NCBI GenBank assembly: GCA_938075415.1
Contig: CALJHC010000021.1
Coordinates: forward strand, 100,219 to 164,218
DNA: 64,000 bases
Direction: 5' to 3'
Origin: an uncultured Rubripirellula sp.
Lineage (GTDB): Bacteria; Planctomycetota; Planctomycetia; Pirellulales; Pirellulaceae
Position numbers and translations under genes: made by a program. Of this stretch, positions 1 through 10,138 are shown in pieces. Numbering within the stretch: position 1 is the stretch's first letter; each line of letters starts with the position of its first letter. Under the pieces are notes generated by a model. That model saw only the letters and a list, made by a program, of their open reading frames with translations. It was not told where the DNA came from and did no database searches.

Positions 1-558
1 AATCAAACTTCTCGCAATACCTGCTCGCTGCTGTTGCCCACCGGACAATTCAGTTGGCCGATGCTCGCTTCTTCCATCAAGGCCAACCAATCCATTCAAT
101 CGATTCGTTCGATCACGATCACCTCGGGTCATCCCACCGTTGTAGGCTAGCGGCACCTCAACATTTTCAACCACGTCGAGTTGAGGCAACAAGTTGTAGG
201 CCTGAAAGACAAAGCCAATGCGTTCCGCCCTGATCTTCGACAGTTCATCATCACTCAATTGACCGACTTCGCGATCGCCGATGAAATATTGTCCGGAAGT
301 GGGTGAGTCCAAACCACCAAGCAGGTTCAACAGGGTACTTTTACCGGAACCACTTGGCCCCATGATGGCAACGTAATCACCCCGTGGAACGTCCAAATTA
401 ATCCCACGTAAAACGCGGACGGACTGGGAACCGAGCTGGTAATCTTTACAGAGGTCTCGAACCGTCAAGGCGATGGGTCGATCGTGCGGATCGGAACGAG
501 GAGGTGACGCGTCAGATGTTGGATCGTCAGCCTGAGTCGTTCCGTTAATTCGTTGCAT
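1..558 (-). CDS. ABC transporter ATP-binding protein, MacB/LolD type (partial, cut by left edge)
   Basis: The first 186 residues of an ABC ATPase that would power a MacB-type efflux or lipoprotein-release transporter at the inner membrane. Translating from the ATG at 558 shows a Walker A GPSGSGKST at residues 67-75, the Q-loop glutamine in FVFQAYNLLP near residue 119, and the signature LSGGQQQR at 171-178. Walker B, the D-loop and the H-loop lie beyond the window. The first 30 residues are a hydrophilic Pro/Asp/Ser-rich lead not needed for the fold. It lies 105 bp downstream of a HlyD-type adaptor on the same strand, with a TolC-like protein further up, so the three probably form one efflux machine. 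The permease is expected just outside the window. The substrate cannot be told. Confidence 0.93.
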   Translation of the reverse strand, partial: MQRINGTTQADDPTSDASPPRSDPHDRPIALTVRDLCKDYQLGSQSVRVLRGINLDVPRGDYVAIMGPSGSGKSTLLNLLGGLDSPTSGQYFIGDREVGQLSDDELSKIRAERIGFVFQAYNLLPQLDVVENVEVPLAYNGGMTRGDRDRTNRLNGLVGLDGRSEHRPTELSGGQQQRAGIARSLI

Positions 559-663
559 CGGAGGGGGCGGGTTGCTCTATCATGCTCCGCGGGAGCATTC
601 AATAATTTCCGGGACACGACAGGAATAGGGAGTTTCGAATCTCCGCAAGCCGTGAGTCAATGA

Positions 664-2094
664 TCAGCCAGCAGGGAATTCCATCCGTTCCAAGATTGAT
701 TCATCACTGACATTGAGAATCACTTCCTCACCCGCTTCGAGACCCGACATAACAACAAGACTTGTTTCGTTGGATTTGCCGAGAACCACTTCGCGAGTCT
801 CTACACCACCATCAGCTGTTGGAAGAGCACAGAAGAAACGCTTTTCACGCTCGACAATGGACTCAATTGGTATCTGCAAAACCTCACTCATTTCATCAAC
901 CAAGATCCGGGTCTCCGCTGTCATGCCCGGCCGCAGATCATCGGGAGGGTTTTCGATCTGAATGGAGACTTCATATTCCTTGACGTGCGACATGTAAGCG
1001 CTGATTGGCGGTAGTGGATACTCACTCACTTCGATTACCTTTCCCGTCAGTGGAATGTCAGGAAGGGAATCGAGCCGAAGCTGTGCGATCTGCCCTGAAG
1101 TAATCAATCCAATTCTCGACTCATGAACCTTCGCGATAACTTTCATCTTCGAGGGGTCGGGCAAGTTGATGATTGTCTGCCTCTCGCGAACAGGCGTCCC
1201 TTCCTCAATCAAGACAGAACTGCTGGAACTTCTTCGATTGTGCTCATATACCACCTGACCCCTAACCGGAGCAGTGATGTGGCACCGGTTGATCTGCTCT
1301 TCGATTTCGGAAAGCTCTTTTCTCTCGAGCTCGAGTGTTTTTTCTCGGGATTTCAACTTTGCCTCTGATGTTTGAATGTCGGCGCTAAGTTGAGTCAGCA
1401 TTTTTTCTTTCGTGAATTTGCTGAGCACATCCAGTTTGGTTTTGGCAACACCCAGCTCTTTCTTTGCTTTTTCCAGAGCAAACTGGTCCGCATCAAGTTG
1501 AGCGTCCGGGATGTAGCCGCGTTCCGCAAGACGATTGCTGTACTGAAGGTACTCTTGCGCTCTTCGAAGATTCTCCTCCGCGACAAAAACATCACTTTGC
1601 TGCTTGGCTAGATCCTCGATGAACGTTCCTTCGGAATACTCATTCAGTGCGAGTTTTGCCGATTCAAGGTCAGCCTTGGCTTCGATCGCCGATGACTCGC
1701 TTGTACTACAGGTGATCTGCTGTTGAACCAGTTGCTTCTGTAAAGCCGCGTCGTCAAGTCGGATCAGAAAATCACCTTCCTCCACCCAAGTTCCCTCGGG
1801 AACAATCTCCAGAATGTTGACACTGCTGCTGCTGCTACGACCCTTGACCTGGCATCGAACTTCGACATTACTCGAACTTTGCAGTTCACCTCGCTCAATC
1901 ACAAGGTGTTCGAACGCGGAAAGTTCGACGGCCGCAGTCAGGAGATCAAGTTCTTCAACGTCATCAAAGAAACCACCCGAGCCCGGATCGGTGGACCGAG
2001 CAAAATGAAGGAAGGAAGCGACAACCAAACTGGATAAAATGCCCACCACTAGAGTGGATTGAAAAAAACCCAGTCGTTTGCGTCTCGTACGCAT
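664..2094 (-). CDS. HlyD/MacA-family periplasmic adaptor (membrane fusion protein)
   Basis: The adaptor bridges the inner-membrane ABC transporter to the outer-membrane channel. The reading frame opens at a TTG (2109), but I prefer the ATG at 2094 (476 residues), which puts the basic residues RTRRKR just before a membrane segment at about residues 10-33. A lipoyl-type half motif (ILEIVPEGTWVEEGD) follows, then a long alpha-helical hairpin at about 120-275, the second lipoyl half (ITAPVRGQVVYE), and a beta-barrel with the typical LRPGMTAETRILVD near residue 387. Both lipoyl halves carry the same run RSSSSSV (serines at about 87-91 and 289-293), an odd symmetric feature. It sits between the TolC-like gene upstream (about 520 bp) and the ATPase downstream (105 bp). 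Family assignment is firm; the cargo is unknown. Confidence 0.9.
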   Translation of the reverse strand: MRTRRKRLGFFQSTLVVGILSSLVVASFLHFARSTDPGSGGFFDDVEELDLLTAAVELSAFEHLVIERGELQSSSNVEVRCQVKGRSSSSSVNILEIVPEGTWVEEGDFLIRLDDAALQKQLVQQQITCSTSESSAIEAKADLESAKLALNEYSEGTFIEDLAKQQSDVFVAEENLRRAQEYLQYSNRLAERGYIPDAQLDADQFALEKAKKELGVAKTKLDVLSKFTKEKMLTQLSADIQTSEAKLKSREKTLELERKELSEIEEQINRCHITAPVRGQVVYEHNRRSSSSSVLIEEGTPVRERQTIINLPDPSKMKVIAKVHESRIGLITSGQIAQLRLDSLPDIPLTGKVIEVSEYPLPPISAYMSHVKEYEVSIQIENPPDDLRPGMTAETRILVDEMSEVLQIPIESIVEREKRFFCALPTADGGVETREVVLGKSNETSLVVMSGLEAGEEVILNVSDESILERMEFPAG

Positions 2095-2109
2095 CTGGCA
2101 CTCAGTCAA

Positions 2110-2617
2110 TGTGGATCGCCATTGATGATAACGGCGTGTCGGGCGGGATTGCTAACGCTTTGGCAGCGTTTTCATTGAGGCGGGGACTCAATCGACTCGT
2201 TGCACAAAAATTTCGAAGTGGACAACCCGTCAAACTCGGGAGCCAACCCCAACCAAACAAGGAAAGCCTTGGCTGGTCATTTGGTGCTCATCTGCAGATC
2301 AAGTACGTGAAAGTATAGCTCAACAGGCAAATTTTACCAGCGTTCAATGGCAGCGCCAAAGTTGCCAACGGAGGGGATCCGTTGGAAAAACCGGCATAAA
2401 CATGCGACAGTGCGAGGTTGAAGCAAAAACCACAACCCTAGAAAGCGTAGTTCGCCAACTCACTCAGGCGAACTTCATCCACGATCCAGGCCCCGAGCCC
2501 CAATCAACGGGTTTTGCAAGAGGCGGCTTCACGAAGAAACCGTAAGGCACGACCGATCAAGAGACGCTGATGCACGAGAACCGAACTCGCATTGCTTTGC
2601 CAGCGAAAAAAATGCCG
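2110..2617. other. Intergenic gap between TolC-like and adaptor genes
   Basis: About 510 bp on the efflux operon. No convincing gene, RNA or terminator was seen. The only open frames are short and lack family features, so the adaptor may have its own promoter here, which I could not pin down. Confidence 0.5.
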
Positions 2618-5140
2618 CTACTCCACCATGACCGGTGTCTCTCGAATCCACTGCGCCGGCTCGGAAGTATCGCTCGGCTGAGCTGTAAAATTGACCCCAA
2701 CGGGTTCAAACTGCTCTCCATCGTCCAATGGTGGCAGGTCTCCCATGAAGCCAGTCTCTTGATCAATTGGATCCACCCAGACCCCCTCTGAATCAAGCTG
2801 CATCGTCCCCATCTCGAAATCGATCAAGACCCTCAAGACTTCATAGCTCACCCACACGTTCAGCAGATCATTTTGCGCATTCAATAGATCAGTCAGAGCG
2901 GAGACCAAGTCACGAGCAGCGGTGGGAGAAGTTCGGGTCGGCTGATTCGGTCGCACGGGCGGATTCAATCGCAATCGGGCGATATCAACCTGCGCAATGG
3001 CCACTCTCACCGCAGCGCGACGAACCTCCAGATTTATCTGGCTCAACTTAATAATTCGAAGCGTGTTCCTGAGGCTTTGTTCAACACGATCCTCGAATAA
3101 CATGTAATCACGCCTCGACTGTTGATAGCTGATCAAAGTTGTTCGGTAACGATTCCGCTCAATCAGTCGAGTCGTGGGTGTATCAAGCTGCAGACCCATC
3201 TTGACTCGAGAGTGATCTGTATCAAAAGCGAAGGGGTGATTCGGACGCGTGCCGAGCTGACCGGTCACAACAACATCAAGATCACTCTTGAGATCATTTG
3301 CGGCGATCTCAATTTTCCTCCACGAATCAACCAGGTTTGATCTCGCATTCATCCAGTCCAACCGGTTCACACGAGCTATCTCTAATGCTTGTTCGGGCTC
3401 AAGGTCAATCGGCAACAATGCGATGGCCTGCAGTTTGACCTCTGCATGGACCAATGACAATTCCAATAGCAAGTCAGACATACGAGTCGTGAGACCCACC
3501 AATGCCGTGTGTGACTCATTCGGATCTGCCTTCTCCAAGTCAACCAGTAAACGATCCAACTTATTTTTTGTCTCGGCTAGCTCTTCTCCGATCTCAGGAA
3601 CCCGCTTCTCCAGGAACTGTACTCTCGATTTGAATTGTTCCTGATCATAAACCCTTGGATCGACGTCGGCTTCAAGATCTTTCACTTGAATGGAAACAAG
3701 CTCTAACTGCTGCTGCCGTTCCGGGATTCGATCAATTAGGTTAGCAAGGCTTTGACTCGCCAACTGAACCTGCTTGTCCATCTTCAACTCAAGATTACGT
3801 AACACATCCAATTGCTGACGCATTGCATCAGGATCAGGTTCTGAACGCCCACCACGAATTTTAAGAAGTGTCTTGGTCACCTCATCTTGCAGCGCTGTCA
3901 AACTTGGATCAATTAGAATGAAGCGATCAAGCAATGAATCGTTGATTTCAATAGATAAATCCGGGGGTAACCCCAACGAGATTTTATAGCCGTCAACCCG
4001 ACTGTTGTAAGAAGCCCGGGAAGCCAACAGACTACTTTGCGCGTTGAGCAAAGCTTGCAACGCTTGGTCTACCTGCAAACGACTACTGATGCGATTGGCA
4101 TCGAATGCCGCCTCGAGTTGTGCAGCACTATCACGCAATGCGATGACATTCGCTTCTTGATTTCGTATCTCCTGCTGATCCTGCAACAGTCCGAGATATC
4201 CACCAGCGGACGGTGCACCGTTGCGACCGCTGGGAAATCCCGCAACGACACCAAGCCCTGACTGCCCGACTCGTGATCCGAGCGTAGGTCCCGATCCATT
4301 GGTACGCCCCGTCGCCAAACGGACATAAAAGCCTTGGCGATACTGTTGCATTTGACGAACATTTGCGAGCAGATCTCGCTCACTCTGTGTCAGTTTCTCC
4401 AAAACTCGAGCGCGGCCACCAAAACGTAGTAGAGGTTGCCGAAGGGCAAAATCCAAAGTACTGCCAAACACATCACTGCCCGAACCCCATACGTCCCAAA
4501 GCAATGAGTTAGCTAAACCAACAACAAGCTCACCACCAGCAGCCTGGCTTTTCCTGAAGAAAACAGATGAATCCAAGCCAGTTGCGCTTCGGGCACCGAT
4601 GCCGCGGCCTCGAAAGTCCTGATCCAAAACACCTCCGGCAAACCATTGGTAATCAAATTGAAAGCGTTCCTGTGAAACATCAAGCGCCGAGAGATAAAGT
4701 ACTTCCAACTGCCTCTGATACTCTCGGGAATTCGTTCTCCCAAGGGAAATGGCACCTCGCAGGTCAAGTTGAAGCTCGCCATCGGCGTCTCGAGCTAATT
4801 GCGAACGCCACTCAGGAGGCTCTATCGATGTCAACTTTCCGTTGCGATCCCATTGAGGACTGGCTGTCTTTCCATCCACTTCTTGCATCAAGCGGTGCGA
4901 CACAGGATCGTCAGGTGGCATCGGCGGTTCATCAATCGAATTTGGATCCGCCAATCGCGATTTCTCATTCGGATAGATCACTCCTTGATCAAGAAAACCA
5001 CCCTTTTCATGAATCACCGCGTAAGCTTCCTGATCAGCCTGACGCCGGTACCATGGCCTTGCACAGCCAACCACTGTCACCACGGTCGATATCAGGGACA
5101 CCACTGCTATGACTCGACAGCAACGGAAGTTGGGCATCAT
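2618..5140 (-). CDS. TolC-family outer membrane efflux lipoprotein, unusually long
   Basis: Likely outer-membrane channel of the efflux set that continues with the adaptor and ATPase downstream. The frame opens at a TTG (5146); the ATG at 5140 (840 residues) directly precedes a lipoprotein signal with lipobox VVGC (Cys near residue 26). Typical TolC helical stretches are visible: the region around residues 330-400 with repeated Leu/Ala heptads (LDQALQALLNAQSSLLASRASYN) and the C-terminal LVSALTDLLNAQNDLLNVWVSYEVLRVLIDFE. Usual TolC proteins are about 430-500 residues. Here roughly 150-200 residues of extra coiled-coil (about 430-580) split the two halves, and the tail is acidic. The family is inferred from the helical pattern and the operon. 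Confidence 0.85.
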   Translation of the reverse strand: MMPNFRCCRVIAVVSLISTVVTVVGCARPWYRRQADQEAYAVIHEKGGFLDQGVIYPNEKSRLADPNSIDEPPMPPDDPVSHRLMQEVDGKTASPQWDRNGKLTSIEPPEWRSQLARDADGELQLDLRGAISLGRTNSREYQRQLEVLYLSALDVSQERFQFDYQWFAGGVLDQDFRGRGIGARSATGLDSSVFFRKSQAAGGELVVGLANSLLWDVWGSGSDVFGSTLDFALRQPLLRFGGRARVLEKLTQSERDLLANVRQMQQYRQGFYVRLATGRTNGSGPTLGSRVGQSGLGVVAGFPSGRNGAPSAGGYLGLLQDQQEIRNQEANVIALRDSAAQLEAAFDANRISSRLQVDQALQALLNAQSSLLASRASYNSRVDGYKISLGLPPDLSIEINDSLLDRFILIDPSLTALQDEVTKTLLKIRGGRSEPDPDAMRQQLDVLRNLELKMDKQVQLASQSLANLIDRIPERQQQLELVSIQVKDLEADVDPRVYDQEQFKSRVQFLEKRVPEIGEELAETKNKLDRLLVDLEKADPNESHTALVGLTTRMSDLLLELSLVHAEVKLQAIALLPIDLEPEQALEIARVNRLDWMNARSNLVDSWRKIEIAANDLKSDLDVVVTGQLGTRPNHPFAFDTDHSRVKMGLQLDTPTTRLIERNRYRTTLISYQQSRRDYMLFEDRVEQSLRNTLRIIKLSQINLEVRRAAVRVAIAQVDIARLRLNPPVRPNQPTRTSPTAARDLVSALTDLLNAQNDLLNVWVSYEVLRVLIDFEMGTMQLDSEGVWVDPIDQETGFMGDLPPLDDGEQFEPVGVNFTAQPSDTSEPAQWIRETPVMVE

Positions 5141-6161
5141 GGGCAATATAAAAAGCCTTCGGAATCAATGATCTGAGACGAACACAGAGTTTCTGCGTCG
5201 CACTCAATCACGCATTGGAAACCGGTGGTCTCAGAGGCCTGCGTGTTCTTTTCTAAACATCGGCAAAGATGAGTCAATGATTTGAGTTTTTGGCGAATCT
5301 TGCGACAAAGGTTTCGGTTCTGCGGACTGGCTGACCTTTCCCTGCAAACCGGCAGTCTTCACCGAGGCGAACAACCCCAAAGATTCCTATGGCGAATTCA
5401 TTTCTTCCAAGCATCTACGAGGGCATTACCGGCAAAACAGATCCAGTGACAAGAGCGTGCTTGAACAAGAGCGTTGGCTGACTGGCTCGATCGAGCAACC
5501 TCACCCTCAAACCACCCAAGCCATCAGGCAGCCCGACCACTGTGAACAACCATTCAACCAAAACCGGGGCTGTTCTGGGTATCTGGCAATCTCAGTAAAA
5601 ATGGATCAGACACCAACGCTGTCATCAACCCAACGTGTCATCAACCCAACGTGTCTTAGAAAAAGCCTAGAAGAGGCTCACCAACAACACCGAACCAAAA
5701 TCCCAACTGGCATTCAATTACTGAACAAAGACGACGGAAAACGACAAAGAAAACTCCTGCGTGAAACTCGCAATTCGACCAACTCGTATTCTCTCACATC
5801 ACTGGCGAATTCCTGCAATAACAGATGCTAACGATTCGCCGAATGTTGGACATCGGACAAAAACTTCTGGGCTCGCTCAACCATCAACAGCTCTTCTTTG
5901 TCGATGTCTCAATTTTGAAGCGATCCTGTTTGCAGTGACAAGGGAATGTTGCCGCGATGTTCTGAACATCTAAACAGCAACTCGATTGACGGTTTATTAG
6001 GCGAGCAGATCCTTGAACCACAACCCGGCGTGCCCAATGAAGCAACGCGAGACATTACGAGCGCAAAAGGACTTACAAGGGTCTCATTAAGAACCACCGA
6101 CCTAGCCGGGCTGAAGCAACCAAGGTCATCGGTGGCCTGATAATCTGTCCAAGAATCCAAC
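5141..6161. other. Intergenic gap, 1.0 kb
   Basis: No gene is supported. A short open frame (5457-5831, plus) has no recognisable features and is probably chance. The stretch holds one small tandem duplication (listed separately). The promoter for the efflux genes should lie near the left end of this gap. Confidence 0.5.
5621..5655. repeat. 16-bp direct tandem duplication
   Basis: The unit gtcatcaacccaacgt occurs twice back to back (5621-5636 and 5637-5652) and a third copy begins. It looks like a simple slippage duplication in non-coding DNA. Confidence 0.85.
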
Positions 6162-7139
6162 TCAATCGTTTTCAATACGCTTCAGGAATTTAAAGATATC
6201 GCTTTTGGTCGTGAAGACCATCGTGCTGTCTCGATCGAGCATATCCTGATAGGTCTCCATCGTCTTAATAAACTGATAGAACGCGATCGACTGTTCGGAC
6301 TGATTGTAAGCCGACGCATAAATTTCGGTGGCAGACGCATCGGCGGCACCTCGGATCTCTTGAACACGCTTGTAGGCTTCCGACTCAATCTCCAGCAGAT
6401 CCTTCTCTTTGCGACCGATGATTTTAGCCGCCTCGCCGGCACCCTCACTTCGAAAACGCTCAGCAATCTGCTGACGTTCACTTGTCATCCGATCATAAAT
6501 TCTCAGTTGCACACTCTCGTTGTAATTGATGCGTTTGAATCGCACATCAAGCAGCTCGATACCAAAATCAGCGAGTTTTGCCGCAGCCTGCTCAAGAATT
6601 TCTTTCTCAATTTTTGCGCGGCCCTTTGTGATGGAATACAACACCCCGATCGAGCCTGGCAGATCTCCATCGGTAACAACCCCCGGGATCCCGACATCCT
6701 GGGTTGGCTCACGATCCTTTGTTGTTCGAATCACTTCGATCAATTCGTGCTTAGCTATCGCATTGCGAGTTTCGCTTCCGAGAATATCATCGAGGCGTGA
6801 CTGAGCGCTTCGTTCATCACGGAGCCGCAGAAAGAACTGCTCCGGCTGGTCAATTTTCCATCGACCGAATGTATCCACGACGATGTACGTTTTATCTTTC
6901 GTGGGCATTTCACTTGGCCGACCATCCCAACCGAGGATTCGTTTTTCCAAACGATTCACTTCCTGAACGAATGGAACCTTGAAATGCAATCCTGCATCAC
7001 GAATGGGCTCACCAATTGGCTTACCAAATTGAGTCAGGATCACCTGCTCGGTTTCGTTAACGGTGTATGCCGAAGTGAAGCCCAGAAAAACAACCACCAC
7101 GGCGATCAATGGAATCAGCGAAAGAGATACCCGTTTCAT
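6162..7139 (-). CDS. hflC: HflC, SPFH-domain modulator of FtsH
   Basis: Forms the membrane HflKC complex that surrounds and modulates the FtsH protease. The protein (325 residues) has an N-terminal membrane segment (about residues 5-24), then the SPFH start TVNETEQVILTQFGKPI, the conserved GLHFKVPF, and RLDDILGSETRNAIAKHEL. A long helical region rich in Glu/Ala (about 215-275) contains EGAGEAAKIIGRKEKD and EIYASAYNQSEQ, typical of HflC. Its ATG overlaps the stop of the upstream hflK in an ATGA, so the two are translationally coupled. The target protease gene ftsH lies about 3.4 kb away in this window rather than in the operon. Confidence 0.95.
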   Translation of the reverse strand: MKRVSLSLIPLIAVVVVFLGFTSAYTVNETEQVILTQFGKPIGEPIRDAGLHFKVPFVQEVNRLEKRILGWDGRPSEMPTKDKTYIVVDTFGRWKIDQPEQFFLRLRDERSAQSRLDDILGSETRNAIAKHELIEVIRTTKDREPTQDVGIPGVVTDGDLPGSIGVLYSITKGRAKIEKEILEQAAAKLADFGIELLDVRFKRINYNESVQLRIYDRMTSERQQIAERFRSEGAGEAAKIIGRKEKDLLEIESEAYKRVQEIRGAADASATEIYASAYNQSEQSIAFYQFIKTMETYQDMLDRDSTMVFTTKSDIFKFLKRIEND

Positions 7140-8122
7140 CTTAGACTCCCTGCTGCGTCAGTGGATAATTGCAATAGCGGTAAGATTTGACTCGCGTCTT
7201 CGTCAATGATGATTTTCCTGCCAAGCTTCGGAAGGACTTCTTTCATCGTCTCGACATAGATTCGTTGCTTGGTGACTGCTGGTGCCTTGAGAAACTCAGT
7301 GAAGACAGCGTTAAACCTCGCAACATCACCCTCGGCTTCGTTGATCCGTTTGATGGCGTAGCCCTCAGCGGCCTGCACCTTCTGTTCCGCCTCGCCCCTA
7401 GCCTTGGGAACCTCTTTGTTGTACTCGCCGTTGGCAATATTCACCATTTGCTCACGTTCCTGCTGTGACTGATTCACTTCGTTAAATGAAGCCTGCACAG
7501 GAAGGGGCGGATTCACGTTCTTTAGTTGAACTTGGTCAATACTTAACCCAAGCTCGTAACTATCAACCTTGCTCTGCAAATTGGCCAAAGCCTCACCTTC
7601 GATCTCTTGTCGACCGATCGTGATCACCTCATCCACCGTTCGGTCTCCCACGACGGTCCGCATGACCGACTCGGAAAGATCTCGCAACGTCAGACCGGGG
7701 TCACGCACCTTGAAGAGATAGAGTTCGGCGTCACGAACACGGTATTGCACCACCCACTCGACCGTTGCGGAGTTGAGATCTCCAGTAACAATACTTCGTT
7801 CAAATTTTTGCTCGGTCGAAAACTGTGTCGGATTGGTTGAGCCTTCGATGGTTGCGAACCCAAACTCTTGCTTTAACTGCCGCCGCACAGGCACAATGGA
7901 TACCTGATCGACACCGAAGGGAATTTTGAATCGCAATCCCGGTTCGGCTATATCGATGAACTTACCAAACCGCAAGACAACCCCCTGCGACTCGGCTTGA
8001 ACGGTGTAGATACCGGTATACAGGAGTATCAGGAGCAGAACAGCTCCTCCCCCGAGTAAAATTACAGTTCGATACTGATCGATTTCCGACCAATTCACTT
8101 CGTAACGGCTGGAGCCATTCAT
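7136..8122 (-). CDS. hflK: HflK, SPFH-domain modulator of FtsH
   Basis: Partner of HflC in the HflKC complex. The protein has 328 residues: a short cytoplasmic N-terminus, a membrane segment at about 19-41, then the SPFH domain (AESQGVVLRFGKF, PGLRFKIPFGVDQV). ESVMRTVVGDRTVDEVIT and NVNPPLPVQASFNEVNQSQQEREQMVN are highly typical of HflK. The helical EVPKARGEAEQKVQAAEGYA follows, and the C-terminus is short. It lacks the Gly/Pro-rich N-terminal extension of the E. coli protein. It is the first gene of a two-gene unit with a 4-bp overlap to hflC. Confidence 0.95.
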   Translation of the reverse strand: MNGSSRYEVNWSEIDQYRTVILLGGGAVLLLILLYTGIYTVQAESQGVVLRFGKFIDIAEPGLRFKIPFGVDQVSIVPVRRQLKQEFGFATIEGSTNPTQFSTEQKFERSIVTGDLNSATVEWVVQYRVRDAELYLFKVRDPGLTLRDLSESVMRTVVGDRTVDEVITIGRQEIEGEALANLQSKVDSYELGLSIDQVQLKNVNPPLPVQASFNEVNQSQQEREQMVNIANGEYNKEVPKARGEAEQKVQAAEGYAIKRINEAEGDVARFNAVFTEFLKAPAVTKQRIYVETMKEVLPKLGRKIIIDEDASQILPLLQLSTDAAGSLR

Positions 8123-9243
8123 TGGATTTCTTGTCCGGTGTGTATAGCAGCCAATTTAACAGTACTTCGTAAACCGCTTACGAGTTCAAAGAACGCACTG
8201 CCAAACCAAGCGTTTCAAGTCAGGTTGACACTTCAGTCATCAAGACAACGTTGACTTACCTTTTCATCCTCTTTTTTAAAACTCTTTCAGTCAGCTCCTT
8301 CAGCGGTCAGAAAGGTTCGCATCTCAGTCTTCGCACGCCGAGGAACCTTGCAACTCTTTTTCATTCCTGCGAGCAAATCAAAACCCTATCAGCAGGTTTC
8401 CCGCAAAATCTGATCCCAGCTGAATCAAACCCAACCTCGATCTCATCCCCAAATCCAAGTCCTCATTCACGGGGATCTTTCGTTACGCAGTTGCTTCTGG
8501 CGAAGTTCAATTCATCCATGAACGAATTCACCTCCACAAAAAAACTTCAAAAGCTGCTTGGGTTGGTGATTTGGCAGGGAGATCTCATCCCCATCATGGC
8601 AATCGGTCACCATTCATTTTGTCACGAATCAAGTTGAGAGTGACGCAAAAAATAGAGAAACTAGCCCCGACTGTCCTGGAAAACATCGGCCAACCACGAC
8701 TTAAGCCTTCTGGTCGAAGCCTACCCGACAAAAGACTGCACGAGTAAAACACCTCTGATTCGAGTTAGAAAAGCGGCTCGTTCGTCTTCACGCAGTCAAA
8801 AAAACCGGAACAGTCGGATCAATCAGAAATAAGAAAACACTCCACCATCGTGGGGAGGTGATCACGAGCAGCTCCACCCATCACCCTCACTGGAAGGAAA
8901 ATTTGTTCGGGCCACCTTTGGGGGTCGTCGACTTAAGACCATGGTGATTGCCTGATTCTCTCAGGATGACTAGCGAAGCAGTGCTTCCTGAAACCTTGGA
9001 ACCTTCGTGATCAAGTCGACCATTCGGCAGCAAACTGTCATATGACAACTCATCCCACCGCCTGTAAACTCATCCTCTTTAACACAGATTCAAATCGAGT
9101 TCCTACAACATTGAGAACCGGTAAAAGAACAATGCTGACCCGATTTTGTAATCGACCACCGAAACAGTATTTCACCGCCGCCAGGGAGTGAGCCCCCCTG
9201 AAATCATCGCAGCTTCCTTGCAACCAGTTCGAACCAACACATC
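8123..9243. other. Intergenic gap, 1.1 kb, between divergent hflK and rsmE
   Basis: No gene is supported. A 128-codon open frame (8251-8637, plus) has an uneven composition and no features of a known family, and I treat it as chance. Promoters for both hflKC and rsmE should be here, but no clear consensus was seen. Confidence 0.5.
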
Positions 9244-9942
9244 ATGACCAAACGTTATTTCGCCTCTGAACTGCCGGCCGCGGGAGGCTCGGTAGAGCTT
9301 GCTCCGAATGAAGCCCAGCACGCCATTCGAGTGATGCGTGTACAGGAGGGTGATCAAGTTGAGTTGTTTGATGGACGGGGACGTCAGTGCCATGCCACAG
9401 TCAAAAAACTTGGAAGGCAATTCTGCGAGTGCGTTGCCGAACCAACTGAACAATTAAGCCGCGAACCCACCGTCAGCCTCCATCTTGGGATCGCTCTTCC
9501 GAAACCGGATCGCGCCAAGGAGTTAGTTGAGCGACTGACTGAACTCGGTGTTCAAAAAGTTACCCCGTTGGTAGCAGATCGCACCCAGCGTGAGCCGAGT
9601 GATTCTCTTCTTGATAAACTATCCAAGGTGGTGATCGAGGCCTGTAAGCAAAGTGGTCGCAATGACCTACTGACAATTGCGTCAACGATGGGAGCGAAAG
9701 AATTTTTCCAAACACAAATCGATCAACCGCGGCTCATCGCCCACCCCGCCCCTGATGCCGTCTCTGTCGATTCGCGTCCTGTCAGTACTTGCTACTCGGT
9801 GGCTATCGGACCCGAAGGTGGCTGGACGGACCAAGAGTTTCTGATTGCAAAAGAACATGGCTTCATCGCGTTGAACCTCGGTTCAAGAATTTATCGAGTC
9901 GAAACGGCAGCCGTTGCAATTGCCGCCTGCCTAGTCTCGTGA
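9244..9942 (+). CDS. rsmE: 16S rRNA (uracil-1498-N3)-methyltransferase RsmE
   Basis: Methylates U1498 of 16S rRNA in the 30S decoding region using S-adenosylmethionine. The product is 232 residues, close to the family norm of about 240. The N-terminal PUA-like part begins MTKRYFASELP and includes EAQHAIRVMRVQEGDQVELFDGRG. The SPOUT methyltransferase part shows GIALPKPDRAKELVERLTELGVQKVTPL, then VIEACKQSGRNDLL, IGPEGGWTDQEF and the terminal knot LGSRIYRVETAAVAIAA. Here LGSRIYRVETA replaces the usual LG.RILRTETA. It is a single gene facing away from hflK; the next gene is convergent. Confidence 0.95.
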   Translation: MTKRYFASELPAAGGSVELAPNEAQHAIRVMRVQEGDQVELFDGRGRQCHATVKKLGRQFCECVAEPTEQLSREPTVSLHLGIALPKPDRAKELVERLTELGVQKVTPLVADRTQREPSDSLLDKLSKVVIEACKQSGRNDLLTIASTMGAKEFFQTQIDQPRLIAHPAPDAVSVDSRPVSTCYSVAIGPEGGWTDQEFLIAKEHGFIALNLGSRIYRVETAAVAIAACLVS

Positions 9943-10138
9943 GAACCAGATTCGATCTTCCCCATGCACTTGAAAAAATCAGTCCAATCAATTTGCGACA
10001 CATTCATTTCTTGCGCGGTTCATTCTCCAACATTCACCATTGGTGCGTAGAAGAAAACCCTTCGATTCGCAGTCAACCTGCGGACCAGCGAGACGCTTTG
10101 AACAGTTCCTTTCCAAGCAACTGACGATTAGCACTGAC

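Noticed and set aside
5457..5831. A 124-codon hypothetical gene
   Set aside because: The sequence has no domain or signal and crosses a tandem duplication. Composition does not differ from the surrounding non-coding DNA.
8251..8637. A 128-codon hypothetical gene
   Set aside because: The product is Ser/Pro-rich without a recognisable motif, and no good ribosome-binding site was seen.
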